A stretch of 64,000 nucleotides of DNA from Pontibacter liquoris (GTDB lineage: Bacteria; Bacteroidota; Bacteroidia; Cytophagales; Hymenobacteraceae), in NCBI RefSeq assembly GCF_022758235.1, contig NZ_JALEBG010000001.1, positions 1 to 64,000 on the forward strand. Reading direction: 5' to 3'. The position numbers were made by a program, and so were the translations under genes. Below, in pieces: positions 17,921 to 28,100 of this stretch; position 1 is the first letter of the stretch, and every line of letters begins with the position of its first letter. A model generated the notes under the pieces. It was not told the DNA's origin, searched no databases, and was given only the letters and a program-made list of their open reading frames with translations.

Positions 17921-18613
17921 TTAAGCGTTGACCATCTCTAGGATTGATTCGAAAATAGCACGGCCATCGGTGTTGCCCAGTTCCGGGTCTACGGCGCGCT
18001 CGGGGTGCGGCATCATGCCAAACACGTTTTTCTGCTCATTGGCTACACCGGCAATGTTAAGCAAGCTGCCGTTGATGTTGTAGATCTCGTGCGTATCGGC
18101 AATGTTGCTGCTATACTTAAACATGACCTGGTCGTTGTCTTCCAGGCGGCGCAGTGTGTCCTTGTCGGCATGATAACGGCCTTCGCCATGTGCCACAGGT
18201 ATTTTGTAGGCTTTGTTCAGGTCCAGGTTACGGGTTGGCAGCAGGTTGGTTGTTACCGGCCGGATGTAGACGTTGTCGCAGATAAATTTCTGGTTTACGT
18301 TGCGCAGCAGGGCGCCGGGCAGCAAACCCGCTTCTGTCAGGATTTGGAAACCATTGCAGATGCCCATTACGTACCCGCCACGGTTGGCGTGCTGCACCAC
18401 TTCCTGCATAATCGGCGAGAAACGGGCAATAGCGCCGGAGCGCAGATAATCTCCGTACGAGAAACCGCCGGGCAGCAGTATAAAATCACAACCTTGCAGG
18501 TCATGGTCTTTGTGCCACAGCTTTACAACTTCCTGCTGCATGCCCACGCTAACGGCATCAACCAGGTCTTGGTCGCAATTGGACCCCGGGAAAACGACTA
18601 CACCAAATTTCAT
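17921..18613 (-). CDS. purQ: Phosphoribosylformylglycinamidine synthase subunit PurQ (glutaminase)
   Basis: A 230-residue class I glutamine amidotransferase that supplies ammonia from glutamine to PurL in purine synthesis. The catalytic Cys86 sits in YVMGICNGFQIL; the His-Glu pair is in MMPHPERAVDPELG near the C-terminus; GGFSYGDYLRSGA is the PurQ-specific loop. Length is normal for the separate-subunit form. It stands alone, with its own terminator, and is divergent from yicC with a 130-bp gap. Its partner purS is at 7 kb. Confidence 0.95.
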   Translation of the reverse strand: MKFGVVVFPGSNCDQDLVDAVSVGMQQEVVKLWHKDHDLQGCDFILLPGGFSYGDYLRSGAIARFSPIMQEVVQHANRGGYVMGICNGFQILTEAGLLPGALLRNVNQKFICDNVYIRPVTTNLLPTRNLDLNKAYKIPVAHGEGRYHADKDTLRRLEDNDQVMFKYSSNIADTHEIYNINGSLLNIAGVANEQKNVFGMMPHPERAVDPELGNTDGRAIFESILEMVNA

Positions 18614-18743
18614 ACGTCAAAGTTACATAAAAAAGTATTGGCCCACCTACACAATGGCCGGCTTTTAGCAGCTTTCGCGGCAGGCGCTAAGCAAAAGTGA
18701 ATAATTATCCCTAATTTGCCAAAGTATCATTTTATAAAGACCT

Positions 18744-19625
18744 ATGTTGCAATCCATGACAGGCTTTGGCAGTGCCCGCCTCGACGCCGATCAGTACTCC
18801 ATTTCAGTGGAGATCCGTTCGCTAAACTCGAAGGGCATGGACCTGAGCGTGCGCCTGCCGCGTTTTCTGGCAGAGCGGGAGTATGAGATAAGAAATTTGG
18901 TGACCAAGGTGCTGGTGCGCGGCAAAGTAAGCGTGTGCATCGATTATACCCGAAACAAGGCCCAGAAAGCCCGCAATACCATTAACAAAGAATTACTGCA
19001 GACTTATTACAAAGAGCTCAGCGAAGTGGCCGATATGGTGGGAGGCTCTAAAACAGAACTGTTCCGGCTGGCGTTGCATATGCCCGATGTGCTGCAGCAG
19101 GACCAGGCCGAAGAAGAAGCTACCGGTGCGGAATGGGACAATGTGCAGCCTCTTTTCCAGGAAGCCCTGCAGGGAATTGCCATGTTCCGCTCAGACGAAG
19201 GCAAGGCACTGACCACCGAGATCATGTCGTACATCGATAAGATCCGTATTCTGCTGGCCGAAGTGGACAAGTATGACCCCAGCCGCATGGAGCAGATCCG
19301 CACCCGTATCCGGTCACATATGGGCGAACTGGCGAGCTCCGAGCATTTTGATAAGAACCGCTTTGAGCAGGAAATGGTGTATTATATGGAGAAGCTCGAT
19401 ATTGCCGAGGAGAAGGTGCGCCTGGTCAATCACCTGCATTATTTCACCGAAACCGTTTTCCTGCCCGAGCCTACCGGCAAAAAGCTGGGCTTTATTGCAC
19501 AGGAAATCGGCCGTGAGATCAACACCATCGGTTCCAAAGCCAACGACGCAACCATTCAGCGCCACGTGGTGGACATGAAGGAAGAACTCGAAAAGATAAA
19601 AGAGCAGATCAACAATATTCTGTAA
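18744..19625 (+). CDS. yicC: YicC/YloC family endoribonuclease
   Basis: A 293-residue protein of the YicC family. The N-terminal signature MLQSMTGFGSA and VEIRSLNSKGMDLSVRLP is intact. The C-terminal DUF1732 part includes EKVRLVNHLHYF, GKKLGFIAQEIGREINTIGSKAND and a final KEELEKIKEQINNI helix. YicC proteins are metal-dependent ring-shaped RNases reported to degrade certain small RNAs. In many bacteria gmk follows; here a terminator follows at once and no gmk is nearby. Confidence 0.92.
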   Translation: MLQSMTGFGSARLDADQYSISVEIRSLNSKGMDLSVRLPRFLAEREYEIRNLVTKVLVRGKVSVCIDYTRNKAQKARNTINKELLQTYYKELSEVADMVGGSKTELFRLALHMPDVLQQDQAEEEATGAEWDNVQPLFQEALQGIAMFRSDEGKALTTEIMSYIDKIRILLAEVDKYDPSRMEQIRTRIRSHMGELASSEHFDKNRFEQEMVYYMEKLDIAEEKVRLVNHLHYFTETVFLPEPTGKKLGFIAQEIGREINTIGSKANDATIQRHVVDMKEELEKIKEQINNIL

Positions 19626-19651
19626 GCTATACTTTAGCAAGTATAACCCGG

Positions 19652-19692
19652 GCGCCTGCTGCTGATGTGTTCAGTGGCAGGCGCTTTTGTTT
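19652..19692 (+). terminator. Intrinsic terminator after yicC
   Basis: Stem GCGCCTGC (19652-19659) with GCAGGCGC (19677-19684), followed by TTTTGTTT. It starts 26 bp past the yicC stop. Confidence 0.85.
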
Positions 19693-19706
19693 AGGCAAGG
19701 TGCCAA

Positions 19707-19918
19707 AGACCTTGCGGTGTCTGGCTATAAGCTTGGTAGCTTACCTGGCGCAAGCGTCCGCTTGTGCCTTGCTAGCGCTGGCATTCCCCTCTGAAAGCCA
19801 TACCTTGCCATCCGGGCTATACTTATACTTACCTGAAAGCTATTACAGCAGCACAAGCAGACGCTTGCGCTATAGCATCTCTAGACCTCGCAGTGTCTTT
19901 CAGACTTGCGAGCGTCTG
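19707..19918. repeat. Cluster of imperfect direct and inverted repeats
   Basis: The spacer between yicC and the M28 peptidase holds no credible gene but several related short repeats. A 16-bp unit starting AGACCT occurs at 19707-19722 and 19883-19898 (14 of 16 identical, direct). A 20-bp sequence at 19749-19768 recurs inverted at 19851-19870 with one mismatch. AGACGCTTGC-type arms recur inverted near 19859 and 19909. Four TATACTT/AAGTATA copies lie in or near it. It looks like a decayed dispersed repeat or MITE-like element. Confidence 0.5.
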
Positions 19919-19952
19919 ACACAACGTGGAAGCAAGAGAAAGTATAAATAGC

Positions 19953-21227
19953 CTACTGCTGCAGTGCAGCCGCAAAATCAGTGATAAGGCGGAAAACCTC
20001 CGGGAATTTGGTGAGCGGCAGTTGGCTGGCGTAGTCGTGCACGTTGTGGTATGCGGCCGTGCCGCCCAACGTATAAAAGAAGAACGCCGGCACCCCGGCC
20101 TCCGAAAAAGGAAAGTGGTCGGAATTGCCAGCTTTGCCCCGGGCCCTGATCTGGGGCAGATACTGGTGCCGGTCATTAATCGCCTGCAACAGGGTATACT
20201 CCGGCTCGTGTACTTTGCCGTTCACTACCATCAGGCCGTCGCTGCCGGTGCCCAGCAGATCCAGGTTAACCAGGAACCGGATGCGGGAGAGTGGAAAGAG
20301 CGGGTGCTGCACATAATAGCTCGAACCCAGCAGGCCCGCTTCCTCGGCGGCAAAAGCCATAAACACCAGGCTATACCTGGGCTGATGTGCCGGCTGGCTG
20401 TAGTAGGCGGCCAGCTCCAGCAACATGGCCGTGCCGCTGGCATTGTCGTTTGCTCCCGGAAAGTATACACCCTTGCCCTGGCCGCCCAGGTGGTCGTAAT
20501 GTGCTGAGAAAACCAGAAAAGAGTCCGGGTGTATACTTCCTTTCACAAAGCCGAGCACATTCTGTGTAGGGTACGCAGGCATCAGCTCTGCCTTAACCTT
20601 ATACTTTAGTTTTTTAGCATTGGCAGGCCAGCTGCTTTCGAGTACCTCCAGCACGGGCACAGGGCTTTGTTGTTGTGCTACTGTGGTCAGCAGGCTTTTT
20701 TGCAGCACCACGTGCACCCGGGCCTGCTGCAGTTGCTGCTGGTAGGCCGGCGGAAGCGTGCGCAGCTTTCGGGCATCCTGCTGGCGATATACCAGGACAT
20801 ACTTGCTCATGTCTTTGGCAAAGAACTGCTGCGCAGCCACCGTATCGGTAAACAGGAGGGTATCCAGCACAAGTATAGCAGCTTTGCCTTTGCCGGAAGG
20901 CGAGGCGGCATTTGCCACAAAGTCCTGGCCCGGCACCAGCTGCCGGTTATTTATTTGCAGACAAGGGGTTTGGATGATGCGGTTAACCGGAAGTGTAAAC
21001 GGCTGAAAATAGCTGCTTTGGGCCGGCAGCGGTTGCAGACCTACCTGGGCAAACCGGTCCCGGATGTAGCTGGCAGCTTTGGTATCGCCGTTCAGCACGT
21101 AGCCGCGGCCGTGCATCGTTTCGGAGGTAAGGGTGTCGATGGTGCGGTGTACGCGGACCATGTCCTGGGCCTGCGCCTGCGCCTGCGCCAGGCACAACAG
21201 CAGCAGGAAAGTATAAAGGAGCTTCAT
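19953..21227 (-). CDS. Secreted M28 family zinc aminopeptidase-like protein
   Basis: A 424-residue exported metallopeptidase. The signal peptide ends in an AQAQAQAQ run. All M28 zinc and catalytic residues are visible: His and Asp of SAHYDHLG, the bridging Asp of GANDNASG, the Glu pair of AAEEAGLLGS, Asp of NLDLLGTG, and His of TAAYHNVHD. About residues 100-200 form an insert domain before the catalytic half. Members release N-terminal amino acids; specificity is unknown. It follows vanZ by 81 bp on the same strand and may be the last gene of the maeB-ruvA-sprA run. Confidence 0.9.
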   Translation of the reverse strand: MKLLYTFLLLLCLAQAQAQAQDMVRVHRTIDTLTSETMHGRGYVLNGDTKAASYIRDRFAQVGLQPLPAQSSYFQPFTLPVNRIIQTPCLQINNRQLVPGQDFVANAASPSGKGKAAILVLDTLLFTDTVAAQQFFAKDMSKYVLVYRQQDARKLRTLPPAYQQQLQQARVHVVLQKSLLTTVAQQQSPVPVLEVLESSWPANAKKLKYKVKAELMPAYPTQNVLGFVKGSIHPDSFLVFSAHYDHLGGQGKGVYFPGANDNASGTAMLLELAAYYSQPAHQPRYSLVFMAFAAEEAGLLGSSYYVQHPLFPLSRIRFLVNLDLLGTGSDGLMVVNGKVHEPEYTLLQAINDRHQYLPQIRARGKAGNSDHFPFSEAGVPAFFFYTLGGTAAYHNVHDYASQLPLTKFPEVFRLITDFAAALQQ

Positions 21228-21308
21228 AAGCTGCTGAAAAGAAGATAAGGTGTGGCAGGCAGGTATGGCAACAAAACGAAAGCCCTGGCGCCTACAACAC
21301 GGAGCACC

Positions 21309-21686
21309 CTACCATTCATAGATCCATTTAAAGAGCACAATGCCCAGCAGGCACCCGATGGTATCGGCCAGTGCATCAATAAAGTCGCCTTGGCGGCCTG
21401 CTGCAAAATAGCTTTGCAGTAGTTCGATGGCCAGGCCAAAGAGCACGCAAACTACAAAAGACAAACGGATGGCCGTGTGCCGCAGCCGCATGTAGGTGTA
21501 CTGCTTTTTAAGCCCGACGATCATCAGGAAAACAAGTACGGTAAAAAGAAAAGCGTGGGCAAAGGAATCGAAAGAGAGGAGCGACCAGAGCGACATGTTG
21601 GCCGGCATGGAAGCAGAGGGCAGCAATGTCAGCAAAAGGATCATTGCTGCCCACAGCAGAGTAAATAGGTTATAGCGTAAAATCAC
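21309..21686 (-). CDS. VanZ family membrane protein
   Basis: A 125-residue protein with four hydrophobic helices and the VanZ-like pattern: LLPSASMP after helix 1, FDSFAHAFLFTVL in helix 2, and the helix 3-4 junction IELLQSYFAAGRQGDFIDALADTIGCLLG. The VanZ family is named for a teicoplanin-resistance protein, but chromosomal members such as this have no known function, and resistance should not be assumed. In Bacteroidota it is commonly next to gcvH and sprA, as here; it starts 20 bp after gcvH. Confidence 0.87.
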   Translation of the reverse strand: MILRYNLFTLLWAAMILLLTLLPSASMPANMSLWSLLSFDSFAHAFLFTVLVFLMIVGLKKQYTYMRLRHTAIRLSFVVCVLFGLAIELLQSYFAAGRQGDFIDALADTIGCLLGIVLFKWIYEW

Positions 21687-21706
21687 AACCTACTTGCTTT
21701 CTACCA

Positions 21707-22087
21707 TTATTGTCCGGTTACCTCGCGGTAAGCAGCGGCAGATAAAAGGCCTTCTAACTCGGCAGAGTTGTCTATTGACATTTTAATGATCCAGCCATCG
21801 CCGTAAGCATCAGAATTTACCAGCTCGGGGCTGTTTTCCAGTTTCTCGTTTACTTCCAGTACGGTGCCGCTCAGAGGGCTGAAAAGGTCAGAAACCGTTT
21901 TTACGGCTTCTACTGTGCCAAACACGTCGTTCTGGCCCACTTGCTTGTCCAGCGTGTCGATATCTACATACACAATATCGCCCAGTTCGCTTTGTGCAAA
22001 ATCCGTGATGCCCACATAGGCTATATCACCCTCTACACGTACCCACTCGTGGTCTTTGGTATACTTCAGGTTTTCAGGTAAGTTCAT
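21707..22087 (-). CDS. gcvH: Glycine cleavage system H protein
   Basis: A 126-residue lipoyl carrier. It shuttles the aminomethyl group between the P, T and L proteins of the glycine cleavage system. The lipoyl lysine is Lys63 in [18 protein letters not shown]; the N-terminal [13 protein letters not shown] and C-terminal [13 protein letters not shown] are typical. Full length. No gcvP or gcvT is in the window. It lies 60 bp downstream of sprA on the same strand. Confidence 0.96.
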   Translation of the reverse strand: MNLPENLKYTKDHEWVRVEGDIAYVGITDFAQSELGDIVYVDIDTLDKQVGQNDVFGTVEAVKTVSDLFSPLSGTVLEVNEKLENSPELVNSDAYGDGWIIKMSIDNSAELEGLLSAAAYREVTGQ

Positions 22088-22147
22088 TTGTTCTGTTTTT
22101 TAAGTATTGCTGTTCAAAAATACGCCCTTTTTTGCAATGCCAAAACT

Positions 22148-25100
22148 TTATTGCAAACTAACTCGCAGCTGCACGCCTCCTTCGGTTACACTGTTGCGGA
22201 ACGAGGTGGAGATCTTCGGATCCGATACGGTGCGCAGGACATAAAACTGCAGGTTCAGGCGCTGGCTCAGGACATAATCGATGGTCGGGCGCAGTTGCAG
22301 CTGGCGGGTACCATTGGTGATCTGGTTCTGGCTGCGCTCCACCTTCTGATCGTCGCGGGAAATAGCGCGCTGCACCGTCTGGTTGTCGCGCACCGACAGA
22401 TCCAGGCGCATGGTCAGCTCGTTGTCCAGCACTTTGCGCTCGCCGCCGATCTTGAACGGAATCCGGAAGCGGGTGGTCGTATAACCAAAGCCCAGCACAT
22501 AGTCCTTCACGTGCATTTCCGTTACCTGCGCGTTGGTCAGGTTCAGCGACAGGTTGCGCTCCACTTTATACTCGAGCCGGCCTGTAAGGTTAGTCTTGGT
22601 GCGGAAGTTCACCCCGATCAGCGGCGCCAGGCGTTCCGATACGGTTAGCTGGTTCACGATATAGTATGGCACGATCTGGCCGGCATTGTTGAGCTGGTTG
22701 GGGAAGCCGCCGGGCTTCTGCTCGTAGGCCAGCGAAGTAGTAAAGCTCGTGACGTTATAGGTAGCATTATAGGCATGCGTCAGGTTTACCTGGCTGAACC
22801 ACTGCTGGAAGAACGGCAGCTGCGAGAGGCCATTGTAATCCACGCGCCAGTTCGGAATTGGCAGGCGCTTGAACGGGCTTTCGGCTTTGGCTTTATACCC
22901 GTTTATGTCGCGGCCCTGGTAGGCATACACAAACGCCTTCAGCAATACGTCCTGCGAGTTGAGCGTATACGCCGAATCGGAAGCCGTAGGGTTGGCACTC
23001 ATCAGGCGCTCGCGCACTACATAGCGGTTCGAGATAAAGTCTTCGAACGCTGCCGAGGTGCCGTTGCTGGTCGACTCAAACAAGGTGCCCAGTGCCAGGA
23101 AGGAGGTACTGAATGCGCCGGAGTTGAACGGATTCTGGCGCTGGTCGGCATCGCTTACATGGCCAAAGTCATCATACTCCTTGCGGTAAAACACTTCCTC
23201 GATATTAGACATGTTGCGGCGCACGTCCACCTGCACGTTAAAGGTGCGGAAAGGCTCCAGGTTGGCCTGGGCCGTAAAAGTTTCGGTGCGGATGGAGCTC
23301 AACGGTGTGTTCAGGTACTGGCTGCTGTCGGTATACCAGCCGTTTCTGCTGGCGCGGTTATAGAGCTGGTCCAGGTCTTCCTGCTCACCAAGTATAAACG
23401 GCAGCCCCGGCGCGTCAAAGCCGCTGTCGAAACCAAAAAGGCTGGTCGTCGGCAGATAGCCCGGCAGCAAAGTGCCCCGGTTCTGCAGGTAGGTAAAGTT
23501 AATAGAGCGCGTCATCATCAGCACCCGCGCCAGCGATTTGGCCAGCAGCATTTCCGACTTGGGCTTGGCGGCCGTTGTGTCGCCGGGGGCTGGTGCGGCT
23601 GGCTTTCCGGTAGCAGGCGTGTTTACGTTCTTCAGGAAGCGGACCTTGTTGTAGAGCTTCACCATATCGAACTTTCCGTTCACGCTAAATTCGGTGCTGT
23701 TTTCCACGGTGTTTCCCAGCTGGAAAGTCGTGTCCTGGTTCAGAGCGGTAGAGCCGGCCGTCCAGATGTAAGTGGCAGCATAACGCGTTTCTGCGCCTAC
23801 CCAGTCGGTCAGCGGGAACTTATCGAGCGGCAGTTTATAGTTCAGGGCTACTAGCTGGTTAAAGTTGGTGTTGCGGCCCCCGCGCTTCAGGTTATCCCAG
23901 ATCACTTTGCTCTTATACTTCAGGGAGTCCACTTCGCTGTTGATACGCGCATCGGGCTCGTCTACTACGGCGCGGTTGGTGGCGGTATAGTCCAGCGAAA
24001 GGCTTTTGCTCAGGTCCCACTTCAGATCGTAGATGCGGTTAAAGTAAAAGTACTTCTGGAATGTAGGGTCGATGCCACGGGAGGTAATAAGGCCTGTCTC
24101 GGAGTCGCGGCGCTGCAGGAACGTTTCGTTGTAGCGGCGGTCCAGGTCGGCTCTGAAGGCAAAGCGGCTGGGCAGCGGCGTAAAGTTCAGGTCCTTGAGC
24201 AGGCGCAGGTAAGGCGAGTTCAGGGCTTTGCTTCGGGCTAGCGGCGTATAGTTCTTCGGCGTAGTGGCATAGGTATACGCCACGGCGCCCATGTAGGTCT
24301 TGGTATAATCGCGGTCGGTTTCGATGTTGGAGAACATGCGCTCGGCATAGGAATACGACAGGGAGAGGTTCTCCACATCATAGGGCTTTACCTTGGCCTC
24401 GGGGTTAGTCCGTTCCTTGTGCACATTCAGCAGGCTGATGCTCTTGCGGGTCTCGCGCGTAGTCACTTCCTGTTTATAAGCGGCCCGGGCTTCGTTGTCG
24501 TCCCCAAACCGCGTCAGCGACTGCGCCAGCGGCACATCTTGGTCTAGCGGGTCGTATTGCGGCTCGCTGTTCAGGGTGCCATACTGCACCGATACCGGTA
24601 TCTTTATACCTGATTTCTCGGGCAGGAATTTTTCGGCGGCAATGTTGGCATTGACATCCAGCAGGGCAGTGTTCTCGCGCGAGCGCTGCGCTATTTTCTG
24701 CTGCAGCCCGCCAAAACCTACGGTAGTATAAGAGCCTGTCGCCGTAACGTTGGCAAAGTCGGCCAGCTTGGTATTCAGCCGGGCATTGGCGGCCCAACCC
24801 GACTGGTTTTTGAAGTCGGTTACGCGCAGCTCGTCCACCCACAGGCATACGGAGTGGGCACGGCCGCTGTCGTTTGGCCTGCGCGGGTTGCGGATACCGA
24901 TCATTACGCTCTGCACCTCGCTGAAATCCGGGTTACCCAGCACGCGGATGGTCTTGTCGCCGATCGTTACAATGTAAGGGCGGTTGCGGTCGTAGCCGCC
25001 GGGTTCGCTATTACGTCTAACTTTGGCGTTCACAAACTCATCCAACGAAATATCCACTTCATTTTCCAGCGGCCATATCTCACGCTGGCCGGTGCTGTTG

Positions 25101-28100
25101 CGTGGCGTCATCTTCAGCGGCACCACATACTCGTAATAGTTCTGGGTATAGTCGGTACCGATGCGGATAAAGGCTTCCACATCGCCATCAAGCGTGTTCG
25201 GGTCCTGGGTTTCGGCGTGCAGGAACATCTTCAGGCGCTTGTAGGTAAGCATATCCAGCGAGATGTTCTTATACACGGCTTTAGAGAACGAGTCTTTCAG
25301 GTCTTCCACACACAGCTGCAGCGACTGCTCGTTCTGGCGGCGGTTGGTGGTCGAGGCATAATCGCGAAGGCGGTCGATGCCAGGTGGCAGCACATACGGG
25401 GTAGCGCCTTCGGTGGCCTGGCCGTTTTCCTCTATGTTCACCGTGGAGATGGTAAAGGTTTTGGCATCATCGGTACAGGTCAGGCACGGGTTTCCGTCGT
25501 TAATCGGCTGCTGGTACTGGCGCCACTGGTTGGCCACAAACTGAAACTGCACAAAGCGCAGCACCACCGGGTCGGCAAACTGCGTCATGTACATACGCAT
25601 GAACCGGATAGACTTAAAGCCGCTGATGTTGCCTACGCTGCCTGTTGGCTGGCGCACTGGCACCCGGAACTGGTACCAGGTCACGCTGTCGCCGTTGATC
25701 TTCTGGCCCACGGCATCCACAATAAAGTTCTGGCCCACGTTCAGCTGGCCCGGCTTCAGGTTGATCTTATACTCGTAATACTGCTCCAGGTCGCTGATAA
25801 CATTGTCCTTGTTGAGGTCTTCTTTATCAGGGAAGGCGTAGTTGGCAAAGCGACTGTTTTCCGGGGAGTTGTTTTCCATGCCGTTATACATCTTGTAACG
25901 GGCCAGGATGCCGGCGTTCTGCTGGTCATATAACGGGTCGAGCTGGTGGCGGAAATCATCTGCTGAAGGGTCGTCGAGCACCGCTTTGGGCGCTGACCCC
26001 GGGATCTGGTTCAAAAAGCTGTTCTGGAAGTAGCTGCGCTCAGAAGCATCGTTCAACCCGTCCAGTCCGATATCCTGTGATTGCCGCGCGCCCGGTACGC
26101 CGGTAAACGCATCGGTCAGGAACTGCTCAGTTGTTACGCGGCCCCAGATCGTCTCATCCACATTCTGCAGATTGGCTGCATCGGTTGGTAAGCCGTTTTC
26201 AAAAGAATACTGGTTGTCCTGCAGAATATCTTCCGATACGCTTCCCAGGTTCAGCACCAGTTCGCCTCCTTCCTTGTTCTGTACCGGATTTCCCTGGGCA
26301 TCTTTCCTCCCGTTCGGGCCGGAAATAAAAGGGTCCATCATCCAGAACTCGATGTACTCGATGTTGGCATTGTCGAAGTCGGTATCAAAGCCGATCTCGC
26401 GGCTGATACCGCCATAGTTGTTGCGCGGGTCGCCGGCCAGCAGGCCCTGTGGCGTGAGGTTCGGGTTATAGTTGTACTGGCCCCGTTCCCTGGGGTAATA
26501 CGCCAGGTCAAAGGTATACTCAAAGGTATTGGCTACCTCGGGGTCACGGCCGGGGAACACTTCGTTGCGACGCACGCCGCGCACGTAATGGTTTTGCAGT
26601 TCCTCTTTGGTGATGTTGGAAGGCTTCAGCCCGTCGGCATCGCGGTAAAAGATCTGGTCGATCGTATACCAGGCCAGTTTCGCCCGGTTATAGGAGTACG
26701 CCAGTCCTGCACCCGGAATGAGCGGCTCAGGCGTGGAAGCCAGGCGCCAGCTGGAGTTGTTGTAGCTACCCAGGTTATAGGGTGTTTCCGCCCCTTCAAA
26801 ATCATCGATGTATGAGGTGCCGTCTTCGTTTACCGCCGATTTGGTTTTGGCAGGCACCAGTTGAGCAAACTCGCCGCTAAAGGTAATGGAAGAAGGTGCT
26901 TTGGTCTGAATCAGCGGGATGGCATCGGTTAGTTTTGTCAGCAAACGCGAATTCTTCTGCAGGTTCACATCAAACCCATAGATGGTGTTGTTCGTCGGCT
27001 CGTCGCCAATGCTCACGCGGTTAATGTAAGGCTGCTCGCTCATGTGCAGCACCGTGGCACCCAGGTTTACGTCATTACTCAGGTGATAATCGAAGCGGGC
27101 GCCCAGCATACTGCGCGGCTGGATGTTGAGCAGCTCGGCTTTCTCGTAGGTTACCCGCAGGTCGCTGGCAGAGCTGATGTAGCTTGGGTTAAGTATCTTG
27201 ATGCGGCCCAGGTCATAGAACACCTGGTAATCGGTGCCTTCTACCAGGCGGGTGCCGCCGGAGTATACGGCCACGGAACCTTCGGCTACCCGGAAGCCCG
27301 GCAGCGCGATCTCATCGGTAGAGGACGCCTGGTAGCGGCCCTGCAGGAAAAATTTGGCTTTGGCACTGTTCTGCTGAGCATCCGTCTGGGTCTGGTCATA
27401 CAACTCCTGGAACACATAGCGGTCGATGAGCTCGGGGCGACCTTCCAGTTTGCTGGCCAGGTAACTGCCGAAAGGCTCTACCTCCGGGAAGAAAATGCGG
27501 CCTGTTTCAGGGTCGATCGTGATACCCGGTAAAAAGTCGAAGTTGCCGTCGCTTGGTTTGTCGTTGTTGGTGTTTATGTTATCCAGGTTCATCACCTCTA
27601 CCAAGGGTACGTTCTGGATCGGGCTGGGCTCTTTTAAGCTGGTGATGTCAACGCCTGTTTCGTCGTCCTTGTAAATAAGCTTGAGCTGGAAATCTTCGCG
27701 GTTTACCTGTGTAGCGTCCAGGCTATACACGTTTTTCATCATCAGGTCCCAGGTCGGGTAATCCAGCGACGGGTTGGTAGCCTTGAGCAACTTCATCTGG
27801 ATCACCTGCTCGTCCTGCAGGTTCTGATAGTCTTCCATCATTTCGCCCACCTGGTAGGTTTTACCATTGTAGGTATACTCAAACGCCACACCCAGCACCT
27901 GCTCGGGCAACAGCGCGGTGTTAAGCGAGATGTAGCCCAGCTGCGCATTGAACTTATACTCGCGCGGGTCCAGCCTGCGTGCCCGCACGTGTTCAAAGTC
28001 GATGCCTTTCTGCAGGCCCTGGCTGCGCAGGTACTGGTCTACGTTGGCATTGTTGCGGGCAGTAGGGTTGGTGAGTAAATTGTACAGGCTATTGGCATCG

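Noticed and set aside
18618..18625. TAACTTTG promoter-like box just before purQ (minus strand)
   Set aside because: It would put the transcript start on the ATG, with no -33 box at the right distance; probably chance.
19667..19951. 94-codon plus-strand ORF in the repeat-rich spacer
   Set aside because: It consists mostly of the repeat units and the yicC terminator tail; not protein-like.
21309..21686. Glycopeptide resistance from the VanZ-like gene
   Set aside because: No vanHAX-type genes are near; chromosomal VanZ-fold proteins beside gcvH/sprA are common and of unknown role.
22775..23854. 359-codon plus-strand ORF opposite sprA
   Set aside because: It is antisense to a strongly supported core gene, and its sequence mirrors sprA codon bias rather than any protein family.
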